Source of the DNA: Sapria himalayana
Taxonomy: Eukaryota; Streptophyta; Magnoliopsida; Malpighiales; Rafflesiaceae
NCBI GenBank assembly: GCA_029783825.1
Contig: JAREIK010000343.1
Location: 2,146,501-2,210,500 of the forward strand
Length of the DNA stretch: 64,000 nt
Reading direction: 5' to 3'
The notes beneath the pieces are model-generated. The model worked only from the letters and a program-made list of their open reading frames with translations, made no database searches and was not told the DNA's origin. Position 1 is the first letter of the stretch. Each line of letters starts with the position of its first letter. Below, in pieces: positions 48,621-60,955 of the stretch. Made by a program: the position numbers and the translations under genes.

Positions 48621-49743
48621 GGGAGAATTATATTTTGGTGTGACCAATAAGTATTTGGAAAAAGGTTTTTAATATATAAAAAAAATACATCAAAATCTTA
48701 ACAAATTAAAATTTATTGTACTCAATTATATTAATCCTAATTTACCCTTAATAATTAAAACTCACCTCTCCTCGCTTGAAGCCCCTCTCCTCTCGCCCTC
48801 TCCTTTGAGCTCCTGGAGCTCATGGTCGAGCTCCAAAAGTTCCTAGAGCTGGTCGTCGAGTTCCATAAGCTTGTCGTCCAGCACCACGAGCTCCAGTAGC
48901 TCCTGGAGCTCGACGATGAGATGTTGGAGCTCGCCATCAAGCACCAAAAGCTCCAGTAGATTCTAGAACTTCTAGAGCTCTCATTGTCGAGCTCCTGGAA
49001 CTCATTATCGCACTCTAGCAACTCTTGGAGCTCGACAATGAGCTCTTGGAATTCAAGGATGTGCTTTAGGAGCTCGACAATGAGCTGCTGGAACTCATCT
49101 CTAAGCACCACGAGCTCCAGTAGCTCTTGGAGCGTAACGATGAGATGTTGGAGCTCGCCATCAAGCACCAAAAGCTCTAGTAGATGCTAGAACTTCTAGA
49201 GCTCTCATTATCAAGCTCTTGGAACTCATTATCGCACTCTAGCAACTCCTGGAGCTTGACAACAATCTCTTGGAATTCAAGGATGTGTTTTAGGAGCTCG
49301 ACAATGAGCTATTGGAACTCATCTTTAAGCACCACGAACTCCAGTAGCTCGTGATAGAGCTCCAGTAGCTCCTGGAGCTCAGGGATGAGCTCTTGGAGCT
49401 TAGGGATGAGCTCATGGAGCTCATCGTCTAGCTCTTAGAGCTCATAGTGTTAGATAACAAGCTCGTGATGAGCTCTAATAGTTATTGGAGCTCGACGATG
49501 AGCTCCAAGAGCTTCTAGAGCTCGACCATGAACTCTAGGAGCTCAATGGAAAGGGCCGAGGAGAGAGGGCGCGGGGCAAGGAGAGGGTCAGTTTTAATTG
49601 TTAAGGGTAAATTAAGATTAATGCAATTGAGTACAGCAAATTTTAATTTGTTATGAGTTTTGTGTATTTTTTTATAAATATATAATATTGGGTACCCTTT
49701 TTCAAATATTTTTTTGAGCAGCATACAAAAACACAATTCTCCC
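48621..49743. mobile_element. Non-autonomous MULE carrying a GAGCTC-rich array (copy B)
   Basis: It is the partner of 6,383-7,504, with TSD ATAATTAAA at 48,612-48,620 and 49,744-49,752. The inner array (about 48,840-49,440), with its 224-bp period, is unchanged, so there has been no expansion or contraction since the duplication or conversion event. Confidence 0.88.
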
Positions 49744-49752
49744 ATAATTAAA

Positions 49753-51751
49753 CAATCATATCATTAGTCAATGATATTTTTTTTATTACAACCAGGCTAA
49801 ACCTGAATGTTGGAATAAATTACCTACACAAAATTGGTCAAAACATTACATACTAATTATGAAATAAAAAATAGATAAATCAACCAATTATTTTCAATGA
49901 AGAGAATTGGTGAGTGCATCTACAAGTTGATGTATTGAGTTGAGGAAACATGAATACCATTATATACTTGTTTTCTCTTTAAAAAACAATTAAATGTAAT
50001 ATGTTTCTTTATTGAGTGGAACATTAGGGTTGCAACTTGTGGTTTGGTTGGGCTGCATTTGAAAATTTTCAATATAATCTAAATTTGCTTTGGGTTTGGT
50101 TTGAATCTTGTATTAAAAGTAAATGTAAAACTCAACATGAGAAAATAATCAAGAAATCATTAAAAAAATGTAAAATCCAAAAAAATTTAAAAAAAAAACA
50201 ATGCATACTCTATATTTTACCGGCATGCTAACTCAAGTTTATTTTTTTTAGTAGTAATATTATTTTTTGTCTCAAAATACTCATATTAAAACATCTTTCT
50301 TCCAAGTTATAGATCAAATTGGTCAATTTAAAATTGTATTTCTTGTGATACATATAAATATAATATTTGAGGCTTGAAATCCTAGGTTAAAGATTCATTT
50401 ACAAACTCATTATAATTGATTTAATATTTATGTATAAATTTTATATTATAAAAATCTGAGTTTCTAATTCCATCAAAATACTTAGAAACTATTTTTATAA
50501 AATTTTATAATATTTAATTTTAAAAAGTTTTAAATTATTTAGTTTTTATTATTATAAATAATACAACTCAACCCAACCCCCACCCAATACGATGACTACT
50601 CCATTTTCATCATGTTGAAGATAGAGCAAGGGTTTCTTGAAGATTTTCGGGTTCAAATTGAGTTATAGTTGAAAATTTTTAATCTAGTAGAATTTAGAAC
50701 AAAGTCAAAAAGCACCATCAATATAAACCAAGATAGCATGGTAGTTGAACACCATTATCAATTAGGAAATAGAAAAACTAATTGATCTCAACAACTACAT
50801 TAGCTATTTGGATTGAAGCCAAATAGCTATAAAGATGGTCAACAAATTTAGTGGAAGACCTAGTAATAATTTTATAATTATAAGAACTATAGAAGATTGG
50901 ATTGTGAATGAGAGAAATAATGCAAGCATTGATCAAGCAAAATTCATTCTCATCACTTGCCCAATCTATGTTTGATTAAGCATGTAGATTTACTGAAGAC
51001 CAGCAATCTATTTGGATTCATTCATTATTTATTATGCATGGATTTCATAGGAGATGTTTAACAAAGCTAGACAAAGCTAGAATGAGCAATTGTTGGAATA
51101 ATCATGTACTCAGAGAGCTAGTTATTCATAAATATGAGATTTGATTTTATAATCATGAAATATTAATGACTACCAATAATTGTTTTGTACGTGGAAAAAT
51201 CATACAAAAAAAGTGGTTCATTTCAGCAAAGGTTAATTAGTTGGAATGAGAGTGAGCATAAATTTGAGATCAAGGCCACTTGATAAAATAAAACACCTTG
51301 TTGATCTGGCACTTGAATACCTCGAGATGACTGACGAGCCTTACTGGGTCAACACATGTCTACAAAAGGATGGTCCTTTATGGCTTGTTGGCTCGTAGGT
51401 TTCCAATATAATATTAAGTGAGATCAAGTTGGCATGGCATGATTCTCACTTAACCTGGGTTCGATCAAGACTAGCTTCATCTGGTCATCTTTGCTTTGTC
51501 ATGTCAAATGTTTTGTGGAACATGGGCCAATACCCCAATCCAATGTTGCCCATGTCATTTCCAGGCACGTAGGGTCATTGTTGGGTTGGATTCCATGGCC
51601 CATTCTATGGGTTGAGCCATTACCATCCAACTTTTTTGCTAAATCTTTTTACACCAAAAAAATAAGTTACTTATATATAGTAATTATTAATTCATCTACA
51701 TATGTAAGTATCTATATATTATATCCCACAATATATCTTGAGACATAGATT
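49753..51751. other. AT-rich, no gene recognised; copy B side of the divergence breakpoint
   Basis: It is near-identical to copy A until about 51,235 and diverged afterward. Positions 51,599-51,751 have no counterpart in copy A. The 85-codon frame at 51,491-51,748 gives no recognisable protein. Confidence 0.5.
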
Positions 51752-52600
51752 TTTGAGGCTGAATGATAAAACTAGTAGTTTGCAATTTGAAAGAGATACT
51801 GCCCAAGAAAAACACATGGCTTGGACCATTATTTAAGTTTGTATATTATGTAATGCCTAAGTCAAAAGTAGCATAAACAAATAAAAACCATTAATTTAAG
51901 TAGTTTGGGGTTGTTTGGAATATGTTGTGGTGAGGTGAAACAAGATTTAAATTGAGAGTGAGCAGTATAATGATAAGGCAGATAATTATGGCAAAAGCAA
52001 TATGAGTTCAATATGAAAAGGGTAAAGAAGCACGAGTGACGAGGGAATGACATATTTCTATGATATGAAAGTACCTTTTTTTGGAGAAACCATTAAATGG
52101 GGACATGTACTCACTACCAATGTCAAACTATCATATTATGATGGTTGAATTGAAATGCTTTTTTGTAATGACCTTGAATCTTTTGAAGATCTTTGGCATA
52201 AAATTTGTTTTTGAGTGAGTAAAACTAGATGTATTTAGTGAAATGAGAAAATATAATTTCAAGAGGTTTAGTAAAGATAATTATATAGTTGGAGAAGGAC
52301 AACTCGTGACTTTTATTATGAAGAGCAATACATTAGAAATCATGTCATTTGGTAGCAGAGATGAGCATTACAATTATGATGTTAGTCACTAAATCCAATC
52401 ATGGGTATCGTTAATTCTTAACAACGTTCATATCATTTGGTATAAAAGATGAGCTCTAGTCTCATATCTGGTTTTTTTATTTTTCTATTAAAATTGAAAT
52501 ATCAATTCATCCATTTAAAATCTTATCTCGCAATACCAGGCATACTATTTTGCAAATTATAAATTGCAACCTATTCATGAAAATAAATATGGCATATAAT
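51752..52600 (-). pseudogene. Ty1/copia integrase relic (copy B)
   Basis: It is the partner of 10,290-11,190. The minus-strand frame 51,862-52,053 corresponds to the integrase tail of copy A. About 55 bp around the HNGFS motif of copy A is deleted (near 52,093), and the whole reverse transcriptase is absent. It is dead. Confidence 0.7.
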
Positions 52601-52699
52601 GAGGTGGGAACTAGAACATATCATAGAACATTTGGATCATATGAAGCATACCTATTTACATCAGCCACATAATCTTCTAAATATGAGAAGCAAATTAAT

Positions 52700-52731
52700 A
52701 TACATACATACATATATATATGTATATCCAC

Positions 52732-52780
<49 letters not shown>
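52700..52780 (+). repeat. CATA and TA microsatellite
   Basis: CATA units run into a TA tract of about 36 bp (52,745-52,780). The 79-codon frame crossing it is an artefact. Confidence 0.9.
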
Positions 52781-52783
<3 letters not shown>

Positions 52784-52792
52784 AAATACATT

Positions 52793-55589
52793 CACTACAA
52801 GAAAGAAACAAATTAAAAGTGACCAAATCTGTTTCTAACTTCATCACAATGTTGAATCAGTGATATCAATAGAAACGGAATCTTTTCCATTTATAAAAGT
52901 CTCCTTTCTAAATTTTAGAAACAATAATTGTCTGGACATTTCTAATATGTGGGATGACAATTTATTATTTCTAACTATAGCAATAGAAATGGGATCTTAG
53001 TTTCCATTTTTATTCCACTACTAAAACATAATAATGAATACATTGACATTCATAAAAGCAAAAAAAAAAATCATTTACCATTATTGAATTCATCATAAAT
53101 ATTTAGTCATCATCATAAATATTTAGTCATCATCATATATTTTAACAAATCATCTTCATCTACATATTTATCATTATTGAATTCTATAATTAATTCCTCC
53201 TCGTTATCTTCTTAAAGTTAAATATAGTCATTATCAATGCTCGAATAGTTTCCACATTCACCAAGTAATATTTGAAGCCCATCATGTGCCCCAGGAATGA
53301 TTGGATGAAGTTCCATATTATTCTCTTAAAATATAATTATAATTAATAGGGTGATAATAAAATTCTTTTCAATAATTTTAATAACTGATCTAGGATTTAT
53401 TTTACATATAGCACACAAGTCACAAGTATATTTTCTTGTGGTTGGATAAGTGGTGTAACACACTTATTCTGCTTGTACCACAAGAATAAATAGCTTGTAC
53501 ATGTGATAATATTATTATGATACACATTCATAAAATTATATTGATGATGAATTCTAGTACCCGCATTTGGAATAAAATCAAATCATCCAAACTTAAATAG
53601 AAATATCCTCTTAATTGGTAAAGTAGGATATTCCATGTGTTTTTTTTTAATCAATTCACCATAAACATTAATATTAGATGCAGTAGCGTTAGATCCCTTG
53701 ATACATATGCCTCTATTTATTATATCTCTATTTGAACCATGTTTCAAAATATGAAATTCCATTTACATAATATATGGGATATATCTGTAAACATCATAAT
53801 GGCCATTTGCAAGATCATTTATTTGTCTATTACATTATTTCATGATGAAAAATGCACCTAAAAATTAAAATAAAATAAAATTATACTTATATAATATTGC
53901 ATGTTAAATTTTAGAAGCAAAAATTATAAATTATATTCTGATAAATATTTTAAACCAAAATAAAAAAATTTTGTCAAGCTTTGCATCAATGGAAACATCA
54001 TCAATATGCAGTTCACTTTACATAAATTCTACAAAAATAATATTGAAGTTATTTTGAATATTAAAAAAAGATATATCACACAACATGACAAATATATGGT
54101 AATATAAAATGATTATAAATCTTACTTAATATAAGTTGTAGCTTCTTCACAGTTCAATAAGATATATGTGTGTGCAACATTATACTCTTGGTCATCCAAA
54201 AAATATCTTAATTTTGCTCTACCATATGATTGACCCACATGGGTGAAAATGAAAAGCATATCATCTTCTTTTGATCAATCCCCCAAACCTAAATCATTAT
54301 ATGATAATATTTTATTATGTGGGTTATACACTTATGACCGAAAGTAATATGCACAAAATGTTAAAGATTCTTCAACTGAATAGGCATTGCATATTGATCC
54401 TTTAAATTTTTTTTTTTTTAAATTGTTTTACAATTTTATAAAAATATACAAAAATTCTTAATTAGAATAAAATTTATTTGTCATATACATTTAAATTTTT
54501 ACATTAACAAATAAAAATTATATAACCTCTCAGATGGATATATCTATCTATATTGCAGAGGGTCGGGTATCATAGATTCATAAGGCAAGTAAATAGGAAA
54601 AGATTTTATGGAGTTAAAGAAGCTGGGAGGAAAAATATTTCATAATGCATTAATGTGTCTTGGATTAATTCAAATGGATTAATGTATCTTAGGATTAATT
54701 CAAATAAATCAATCCTAAGATTAATTTCAATTACATAATACAAACGAATTAATTCAAATGGATGTCATTAATGTATCTTGTAATCCAATGCAACTTATTG
54801 AGTTACATTAATGTCATTTTTATAATCGTAATAAAATCCAATCCAATGTTTCTTGAGTTACATTAATTAAAAAAATATCAAATTGTATTTACATTAATTC
54901 AATAGATGATTAGGGTAACAAACACAAAAATTGATGAATTCAAGCTTAAAATGGTGGATGGGCGATGATAGATTAAAGGAAATGTAGCCCAGCCCAGCCC
55001 CTGAAAACTTTTTGTACGGACAAAGTCTTTTTTAAAAACATAATTAACGTAAAATTGCAACAAATGAATTTTTATTTCTAAATTAGCGACATTATTAAAT
55101 TTCATCATAGAATTTTATAAAGTATAATAATGACAGACTCACATGCCATTTCGAAATTAGCGATGGAATTTATTTCTGTGGCTAATTTAGAATCAAATTC
55201 ACAATCCATTTCTAAAATAATTAAAACATAATTCATTTAAATTACAATTTATATAGAAGTTATCATTTTGAATAACATTTACAAGTAGAAATAGATTTTA
55301 TCACGCTGAATGTTATGCAAACAAAGTAATCTGCCCAAGACACCATGCCATATTAGTGACAGAAGGTATTACCATTTCAATTTCTATCTCCGCTCCCATT
55401 TCTAATTCAATTTCCATAAAATATGAAATAATTCCCAACTTTTAATAGTGACATTTTAATTTTTCATTTTTAATTTTTATAAAATAGTATTATTTTTGGT
55501 TTCTAATCCATTTCAATTTCATTTGAAATTTTAGCAATGAAACTAGCATCTCTATTTTCCATTTCTAATAGCATTCTTTTTTTGTAGTC
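52793..55589 (-). mobile_element. CACTA transposon relic with both candidate ends (copy B)
   Basis: The left end is CACTACAAGAAAG at 52,793. The candidate right end is TTTTTTTGTAGTC at about 55,577-55,589, the complement of (C/G)ACTACAAAAAAA. It is preceded by subterminal motifs AAATTAGCGA (55,081 and 55,156), CCATTTCTAA (55,204, 55,397) and TTTCCATTTCTAATAGC, typical of CACTA ends. The flanking triplets, ATT and ATA, differ by one base, so the TSD is not proven. Inside are TNP2-like remnants equivalent to copy A, including FPPSFFNS and LPYES..PDPLQYR with a stop in place of the expected Trp; coding sequence stops at about 54,640. The region 54,640-54,950 has ATTAATTCAAATGGATTAAT-like repeats of unknown origin. 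Confidence 0.75.
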
Positions 55590-55689
55590 ATATATAAATA
55601 TGAAACCTTCCTAAATATGAGGCTCCCTAGAGAAACTTTCTACAGAGGTTATCAATAGCGTTAATTATGAAAAATAATATTAAAATCAA

Positions 55690-56950
55690 ATAGCCCTCAA
55701 TTCATTGAATTATGCGAAGAAACTCTAGTCTTCTTGTAATTGATATTAACTTCCCTATCCTTGGATTAATTACAAAGAAAATGTTTAGTAATATCAAGAA
55801 GAAATGCGAGGAGATCAATATGCTCAATGATAATGTAACTCTTGGAAATAAAAATGGGAGAGATCTAACCTAAAATTTAGAACCAGCCATGATTTCTTTT
55901 TTAATAATATCAAATATTTCAAATAAGATATTCAATTTGGAGGAGTTCACCATGATGTTGAATATTTTTGGAAATTCTTGGATATCACACATAAAATCTG
56001 AGAAGAATGAGGATTGCCTCTATAGAAGATAATTAAATTTGTTTTCATAGATTAGGTGAATTATTTTGATAGGAGCACAACCTAGGTGAATAGTAAAGTC
56101 ATCTACTTGGCTTGCCCAAGAGAGAAGCTTGAATAGGAAAACCATACATATACAAGACACAGAAAGAAATATTTTAATGATTGTAGATACACATTAATAG
56201 CCTTTTTAAAAATCATTCTTGACCCTTCTTGGAGGTCTCTTTTCCTTTTAAAAAATCATTGTATCTATCCATTAATAGCAATAGAGAAGCTTGTTGTAGA
56301 TACACACTCAAAGATTATTTTAATGAGCTTTGTCGAAAAATTTAAAGCCATCAAGAGCTATTTAATGAAATCTCAGCTGACTACATCAAATGCTTTCTTA
56401 AGATCAATTTTTTTTTTAATTTTTGAGGGAAATTCTTTTCCTTGCATAATGTCTTATTGGTTATTGGGAAAAAAGAAATTTATCTAATTTGAGTCTACCC
56501 TTAACACATGCAGATTGGGCCAGGTTGATGGTATCATTAAGAATAAATTGCAGCTTAGACACTGCAAGCTTTGACATCAATTCATGTATTACATTACAAC
56601 ATATGATCAGACTGTAATCCATTATCGAGGAGGCATGTTATAATTTGAGGATAAGTACTATGTTTGCAGGATTTATCTGCTTAAGCATTCTCTCACTATT
56701 AAAGAAACTCTAGACTATGATCACACCATATTTTCCAATACAATCCTAGAAATGTTTAAAGAATTTCATAGTAAATCTATTCGGACTTTGTGATTAATGT
56801 GACACAATGGTGTGGTAGCACCAAAATGGCATGATAGTCACCCAACAATGCATGGGTGGCATGTACATGTGGTGTTCAAACTAGCAGTGTAAACTAGAAA
56901 TGGTATTTAAGTAGATATTATTTTAGTGTACTTTTTGGGAATTATGTTTT
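55690..56950 (-). pseudogene. LINE (L1-type) reverse transcriptase relic (copy B)
   Basis: The minus-strand order is that of plant L1 reverse transcriptases: DYSLIICCNVIHELMSKL (about 56,560-56,620), INLAQSACVKGR (about 56,500), IDLKKAFDVVS (about 56,400, motif A), ECVSTTSFSIAING and FFKRKRDLQEGS (56,210-56,310, family FFKG.RGLRQGDPLSP). Further on come KIIHLIY in the place of KITHL.FADD (about 56,050), FPKIFNIMVNSSKLNILF (family F...SGL..N..KS) and KLISITRRLEFLRIIQ (about 55,720, family KLLSFAGRLQLI.SVL). Stops are frequent and the FADD box is destroyed. Endonuclease and poly-A tail are not seen. These enzymes copy LINE RNA at the nick site; this copy is inactive. Confidence 0.87.
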
Positions 56951-57104
56951 TCAAGATTGACTAAAAATAGAAACTAAATCTAAGGGTTCCTCATTTCTAA
57001 TTTTTTTCTATTTAGTTCACTAAAACAAAATGTTTCTTTTTTTTATTGGAATATCTTTGGTCACTATGAATTTTATTAAAAGCATGTAATGTTTATGTTC
57101 AAAT

Positions 57105-57107
<3 letters not shown>

Positions 57108-57184
<77 letters not shown>
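57108..57184 (+). repeat. (AT)n microsatellite, about 75 bp
   Basis: A pure AT run stands directly before the SINE. The copy A counterpart is about 20 bp, so it expanded here or contracted there. Confidence 0.95.
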
Positions 57185-57189
<5 letters not shown>

Positions 57190-57420
57190 CAAAATAGTAT
57201 TACCAGTTGGCATAGAGTATAGATGTCCTTACCCTTAGATCACGAGTTTGATCCCTAGAAATGCTACATGCACTCTCCAGGTTGTCTGTCAGTTTGATTT
57301 ATCATATTGTTGGGATGAGAATATTACTTACTTTGACCTAGGCCCTAAGGCCTGTATACGGGCTAGGAGATAATATATATTTGGTTTGGAGGGGAAGGGG
57401 AGGAGCGGGAGAATATAAAA
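57190..57420 (+). mobile_element. tRNA-derived SINE (copy B)
   Basis: It has an A-box-like TGGCATAGAGT at 57,208-57,218 and the B box GAGTTTGATCC at 57,244-57,254, preceded by ATCAC. ATCACGAGTTTGATCCC is close to the GGTCACGAGTTCGATCCC string of many plant SINEs. It is the partner of 14,030-14,260 and predates the duplication. Confidence 0.68.
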
Positions 57421-58500
57421 AATAATTAAAAAAATGATTGAAAATATATGTTAATGCAATATTACCTAAATTTTTTATAACAAATGACATTTGACATTGA
57501 TTTTATTCTAGTTTTTAATTTTTCATTTGTCAAATATTCTTTGCAGATAAAAATATAGAGAATGAGTAGCTTGACTTCTTGTTCCTTGAAGAATAAAAAT
57601 GTTACCGAAAAGTTCTATGACAAGCTAGAGGAATGATCTATGAATCACAAGGTAATTTGATGTCATTTAATTGTTTTAAAAACCAGGGTTTTCCTTGATT
57701 TTGTTTATCTTAAGTTGTTACTATTTAACAAGCTAATAGTCATGGATAACTATTTTTTTTATAATCATATAGGATTTAATGGTTTGCTTATTACTATATC
57801 CATAAATCTTTGATAGTTATCATTCATGATCAATTATAAATCATTTCAAGAATAATTGAAAATTATTGAATTAACTATTTGAAATTGATTAATCACGTAA
57901 AATATCAAAATTAATATATATCAAATTTTGACTGCAAGTCTATTCTTCAATTAGTTAGTCTATTTTTTTAACATTTGTTAACAAATATTTTTTTTACCAT
58001 GTCATCTTGTTCTTTACTTATACCAAGAATACAATCTTATACTACTTTTTTATGATTTTCCATAATCTATCTCTATCATTATCAAATTTTCATTCTCTTT
58101 AATTTAAACTTTCTTTTTGATTTTTTTTTTTTGATTTTATTATTATTATTTTTAATTATTTTTTTGTTTCCTTGTAGGCAAAGTCCTTTGTAATCCTAAA
58201 TGTTACATGTTTACTTTGGAATTATTTTTGAGAAATTTGGAGGCTCGAGAAGAGGAACAACAAGCCCAATATTTTTCAAAGAGGGGAACTTCAATGTGTT
58301 ATTCCATGAGAGAGATCACATTCATCTTCCCAGGATAATTATAGGTTCTTACAATATACTATTAGTTGAGCACATGGGGTATCAAGGTGATTATTTGATG
58401 TGCTATTCAACGATATTTAGAATTACTTTTTTAAAGTTTCATCATATATCTAGTTGACCACGTGGTACCAAGGAAATATCATTAAGGGTTGATCAACCTA
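57421..58500. other. AT-rich, no gene recognised
   Basis: It is the diverged partner of 14,261-15,440. The 85-codon frame at 58,200-58,457 corresponds to an interrupted stretch in copy A, so it is not a conserved gene. Confidence 0.5.
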
Positions 58501-58730
58501 ACCTAAAATTTAGGAATATTTGTGTTTTAGTGCAATATATATAAATTCACATTTTAGTGTACCTACTCATAATATAAAAATATATCAAATTCTAGATTAA
58601 TTAAATTTTGGTGTACTAAAATTCATCAACCCAATTTCTCTCAAACTAAAAAAAATAAAAATTGATTTAATTAATTTAGAAGCACTGGAAACCAAAAAAA
58701 TCAATTAATATTATTGAAGGGGCCATTCTG
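58501..58730 (+). repeat. Dispersed repeat R2 (copy B)
   Basis: It is the partner of 15,440-15,660, ending in GGGATTTAAACCAAGGTCAT. The complement of that string contains GGTTTAAATCC, similar to a Pol III B box, so R2 may end in an inverted SINE-like sequence. Confidence 0.45.
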
Positions 58731-59419
58731 GGATTTAAACCAAGGTCATCCACTTGCACATAATGCAAACACTTATGATCAAATCTAATTACTTATATAT
58801 ACATATATATTGACCGACATATATGTACCTATAAAAACACATACATATATATACACAGATAAATATATAAACATATAGATAATTATACAATATCTCAAAA
58901 TATAAATAGATATATATATATATATATGCACACGCACCCAAGTTACATTTCACCTAATATATATTTATATCTACATATATTTATTTATACCTGTTTCCAA
59001 TAATTTATTATATAAACTTTTTCAATTTTATCGCATGAAATAATAGCCTTATCACCGAGTGATTAAATGTATTCTTGGCAGGTAGATTACTAGGGTTTTT
59101 ATATTCATTTTTTAAATTAAATAAATTTTAATTTTCAAAATTCAATTGACCAAAGCAGACTAACAATTTAGTATACTAAGAAGTATATGGTAAAAACTTC
59201 TGGTAGAGTTTTAAAAATAAAAAAATTGGTGCTTGAAAAATCAAAGTGTTGCTGCACAAAAACACAACTATAGAAGGTAAATGATTAGTGATAAATGTTA
59301 TTTAAGAAACTAATGAATTTTTGAATAATATAAAATTAGAGAATTGAATGGTGAGGAGTTGGAGCTACGTAAATGAGAAAATAGGACCATGGGATACTAA
59401 TAGAATAATAGATGGACTA

Positions 59420-60290
59420 GAAATTATTTGAATCAAAACAAAAAATTATTGTATAACATATGATACAAAATTCTAATTAATCAAAAAATACAATTCACAT
59501 GGAAAACAAAATTTTACATGAGTAGAAAAATAGTGGATGGAGAAGGAGCAAAAAATTATATAAAAAAATATAAATTATAAATTATTTTAGATTATGATAT
59601 TTGTAAATGACATAAGATTGCACTCTTATAGTAATGCCAACTCAATGAGGCACTATTAGAATGTGCCAAACACTAGTAATTATTACAATGAACAATAAAT
59701 AATATTATAATTTTAATATTTTAATCTTTAAATTATTTTGACATAATTAACCTATTGCTGTCTTATTTTTAATATAATTTTCGTAACATATTACAAAATT
59801 TTAAAATTCAACTCGGACAAGGTGGGTTTGTTTGACTGCCAATCCGAAACAACCCAAATTTTGTTCCGGTTTAAATTTTCAACACAACCCAAAATATCCT
59901 TTACTCGAACCCGACTCAAGTTAGGTTAAGTTGTGTCAGATTGTATCATTTGTTTATTTTTTTTATTTTTTTTTTGTAGTCATTCAAAAAAAAAAATCAA
60001 GTTTTAATTATATAGATATTTAAGTAAACAAATTTTGGAATTAAACATTTTAACTTAGAGAATAACTCTATCTAGTTGGATCGGGCTGAGAGTCAACCCG
60101 AGAACAATCTAAATTTTTCTTTGGGCTCTAATGTTTCAATTTGAGCCCGACCGAAATTGTGGTCGGATTGTAAATTTTTAATTCGAACCCGATTTTTTAT
60201 GGCTTGCATTACTCCGGTTGCAACCCTATGAACTGCTTCCTCAATTTCATTTTTCATGATTTTCTAGTATTTTTTGATCTAATCATACGT
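59420..60290 (+). repeat. Dispersed repeat R3 (copy B)
   Basis: It is the partner of 15,900-16,930, with several deletions. It includes CTCTTATAGTAATGCCAACT and the CGAACCCGA-rich right part. Confidence 0.6.
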
Positions 60291-60297
60291 GCAAAAT

Positions 60298-60420
60298 AGA
60301 GGTGTCAAAAGGGCCGTGCTCGGTCGTCCCGGTCTATTTTTAGTGAGCACGGGCCAGGCACGGCACGGCCAGTAATTTTACCGTGTCGGGTCAGGCCCAT
60401 ACGAGCCTATTTAAAAAAAA
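60298..60420. mobile_element. hAT-like terminal fragment (copy B)
   Basis: GAGGTGTCAAAAGGGCCGTGC followed by CGGTCGTCCCGGTC and CACGGGCCAGGCACGGCACG is a better-preserved version of the copy A fragment at 16,930. It lacks the palindrome of copy A. It is a fragment only. Confidence 0.55.
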
Positions 60421-60529
60421 ATAATTTTTTTTTTGTTTTTAATATTTATGTATTTATACAATATATATTATATTAGATATTGCATATAGGATAAGTTTGT
60501 GTTTATACCAAGTTATGTAAATAATGTTT

Positions 60530-60536
<7 letters not shown>

Positions 60537-60563
<27 letters not shown>
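60537..60563 (+). repeat. (AT)n microsatellite
   Basis: A short pure AT run lies within AT-rich DNA. Confidence 0.9.
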
Positions 60564-60568
<5 letters not shown>

Positions 60569-60689
60569 ATTGGATAAGTTTTCAAGAAATATATATGGGC
60601 ACATATTTATAAACAAGTGAGTTTTTAAAATTTATTTAAAATTTATTTAAAATTTTTTTAGGAGATTTATAACTTTGGGTTTACCTATT

Positions 60690-60692
60690 TAA
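60690..60692 (+). other. Empty target site (TAA) for the copy A MITE pair
   Basis: TTTACCTATT-TAA-TAGCACTA here corresponds to TTTACCTATT-TAA at 18,446 joined to TAATATCACTA at 19,591 in copy A. This fixes the MITE ends and the 3-bp target duplication. Confidence 0.8.
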
Positions 60693-60955
60693 TAGCACTA
60701 TAATATAAATATTCTGAGTTTATTAAATTTTAGCAGTCATTTAACAGCACACCAAAATGCAAATAAAAATTAGTCAACTTTAAATAACTAGGGGAAGGGA
60801 ACGGATGTTTTATTGGATAAGAATTATTGCCCCGGGCAAATCGAATGTGCTCTCCTCAAATTGGTGGTCACATAAACCTAAACGTCCCCCTACCCGCAAT
60901 CTTAATATTTTCATCTCATAAAAAACTTCGTACCCATGACATACAGTTTTGAATT

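Noticed and set aside
51491..51748. 85-codon frame in copy B
   Set aside because: Half of it lies in AT-rich filler absent from copy A; no recognisable product.
54899..55108. 69-codon minus-strand frame
   Set aside because: Falls in the CACTA subterminal region, which is normally non-coding repeats.
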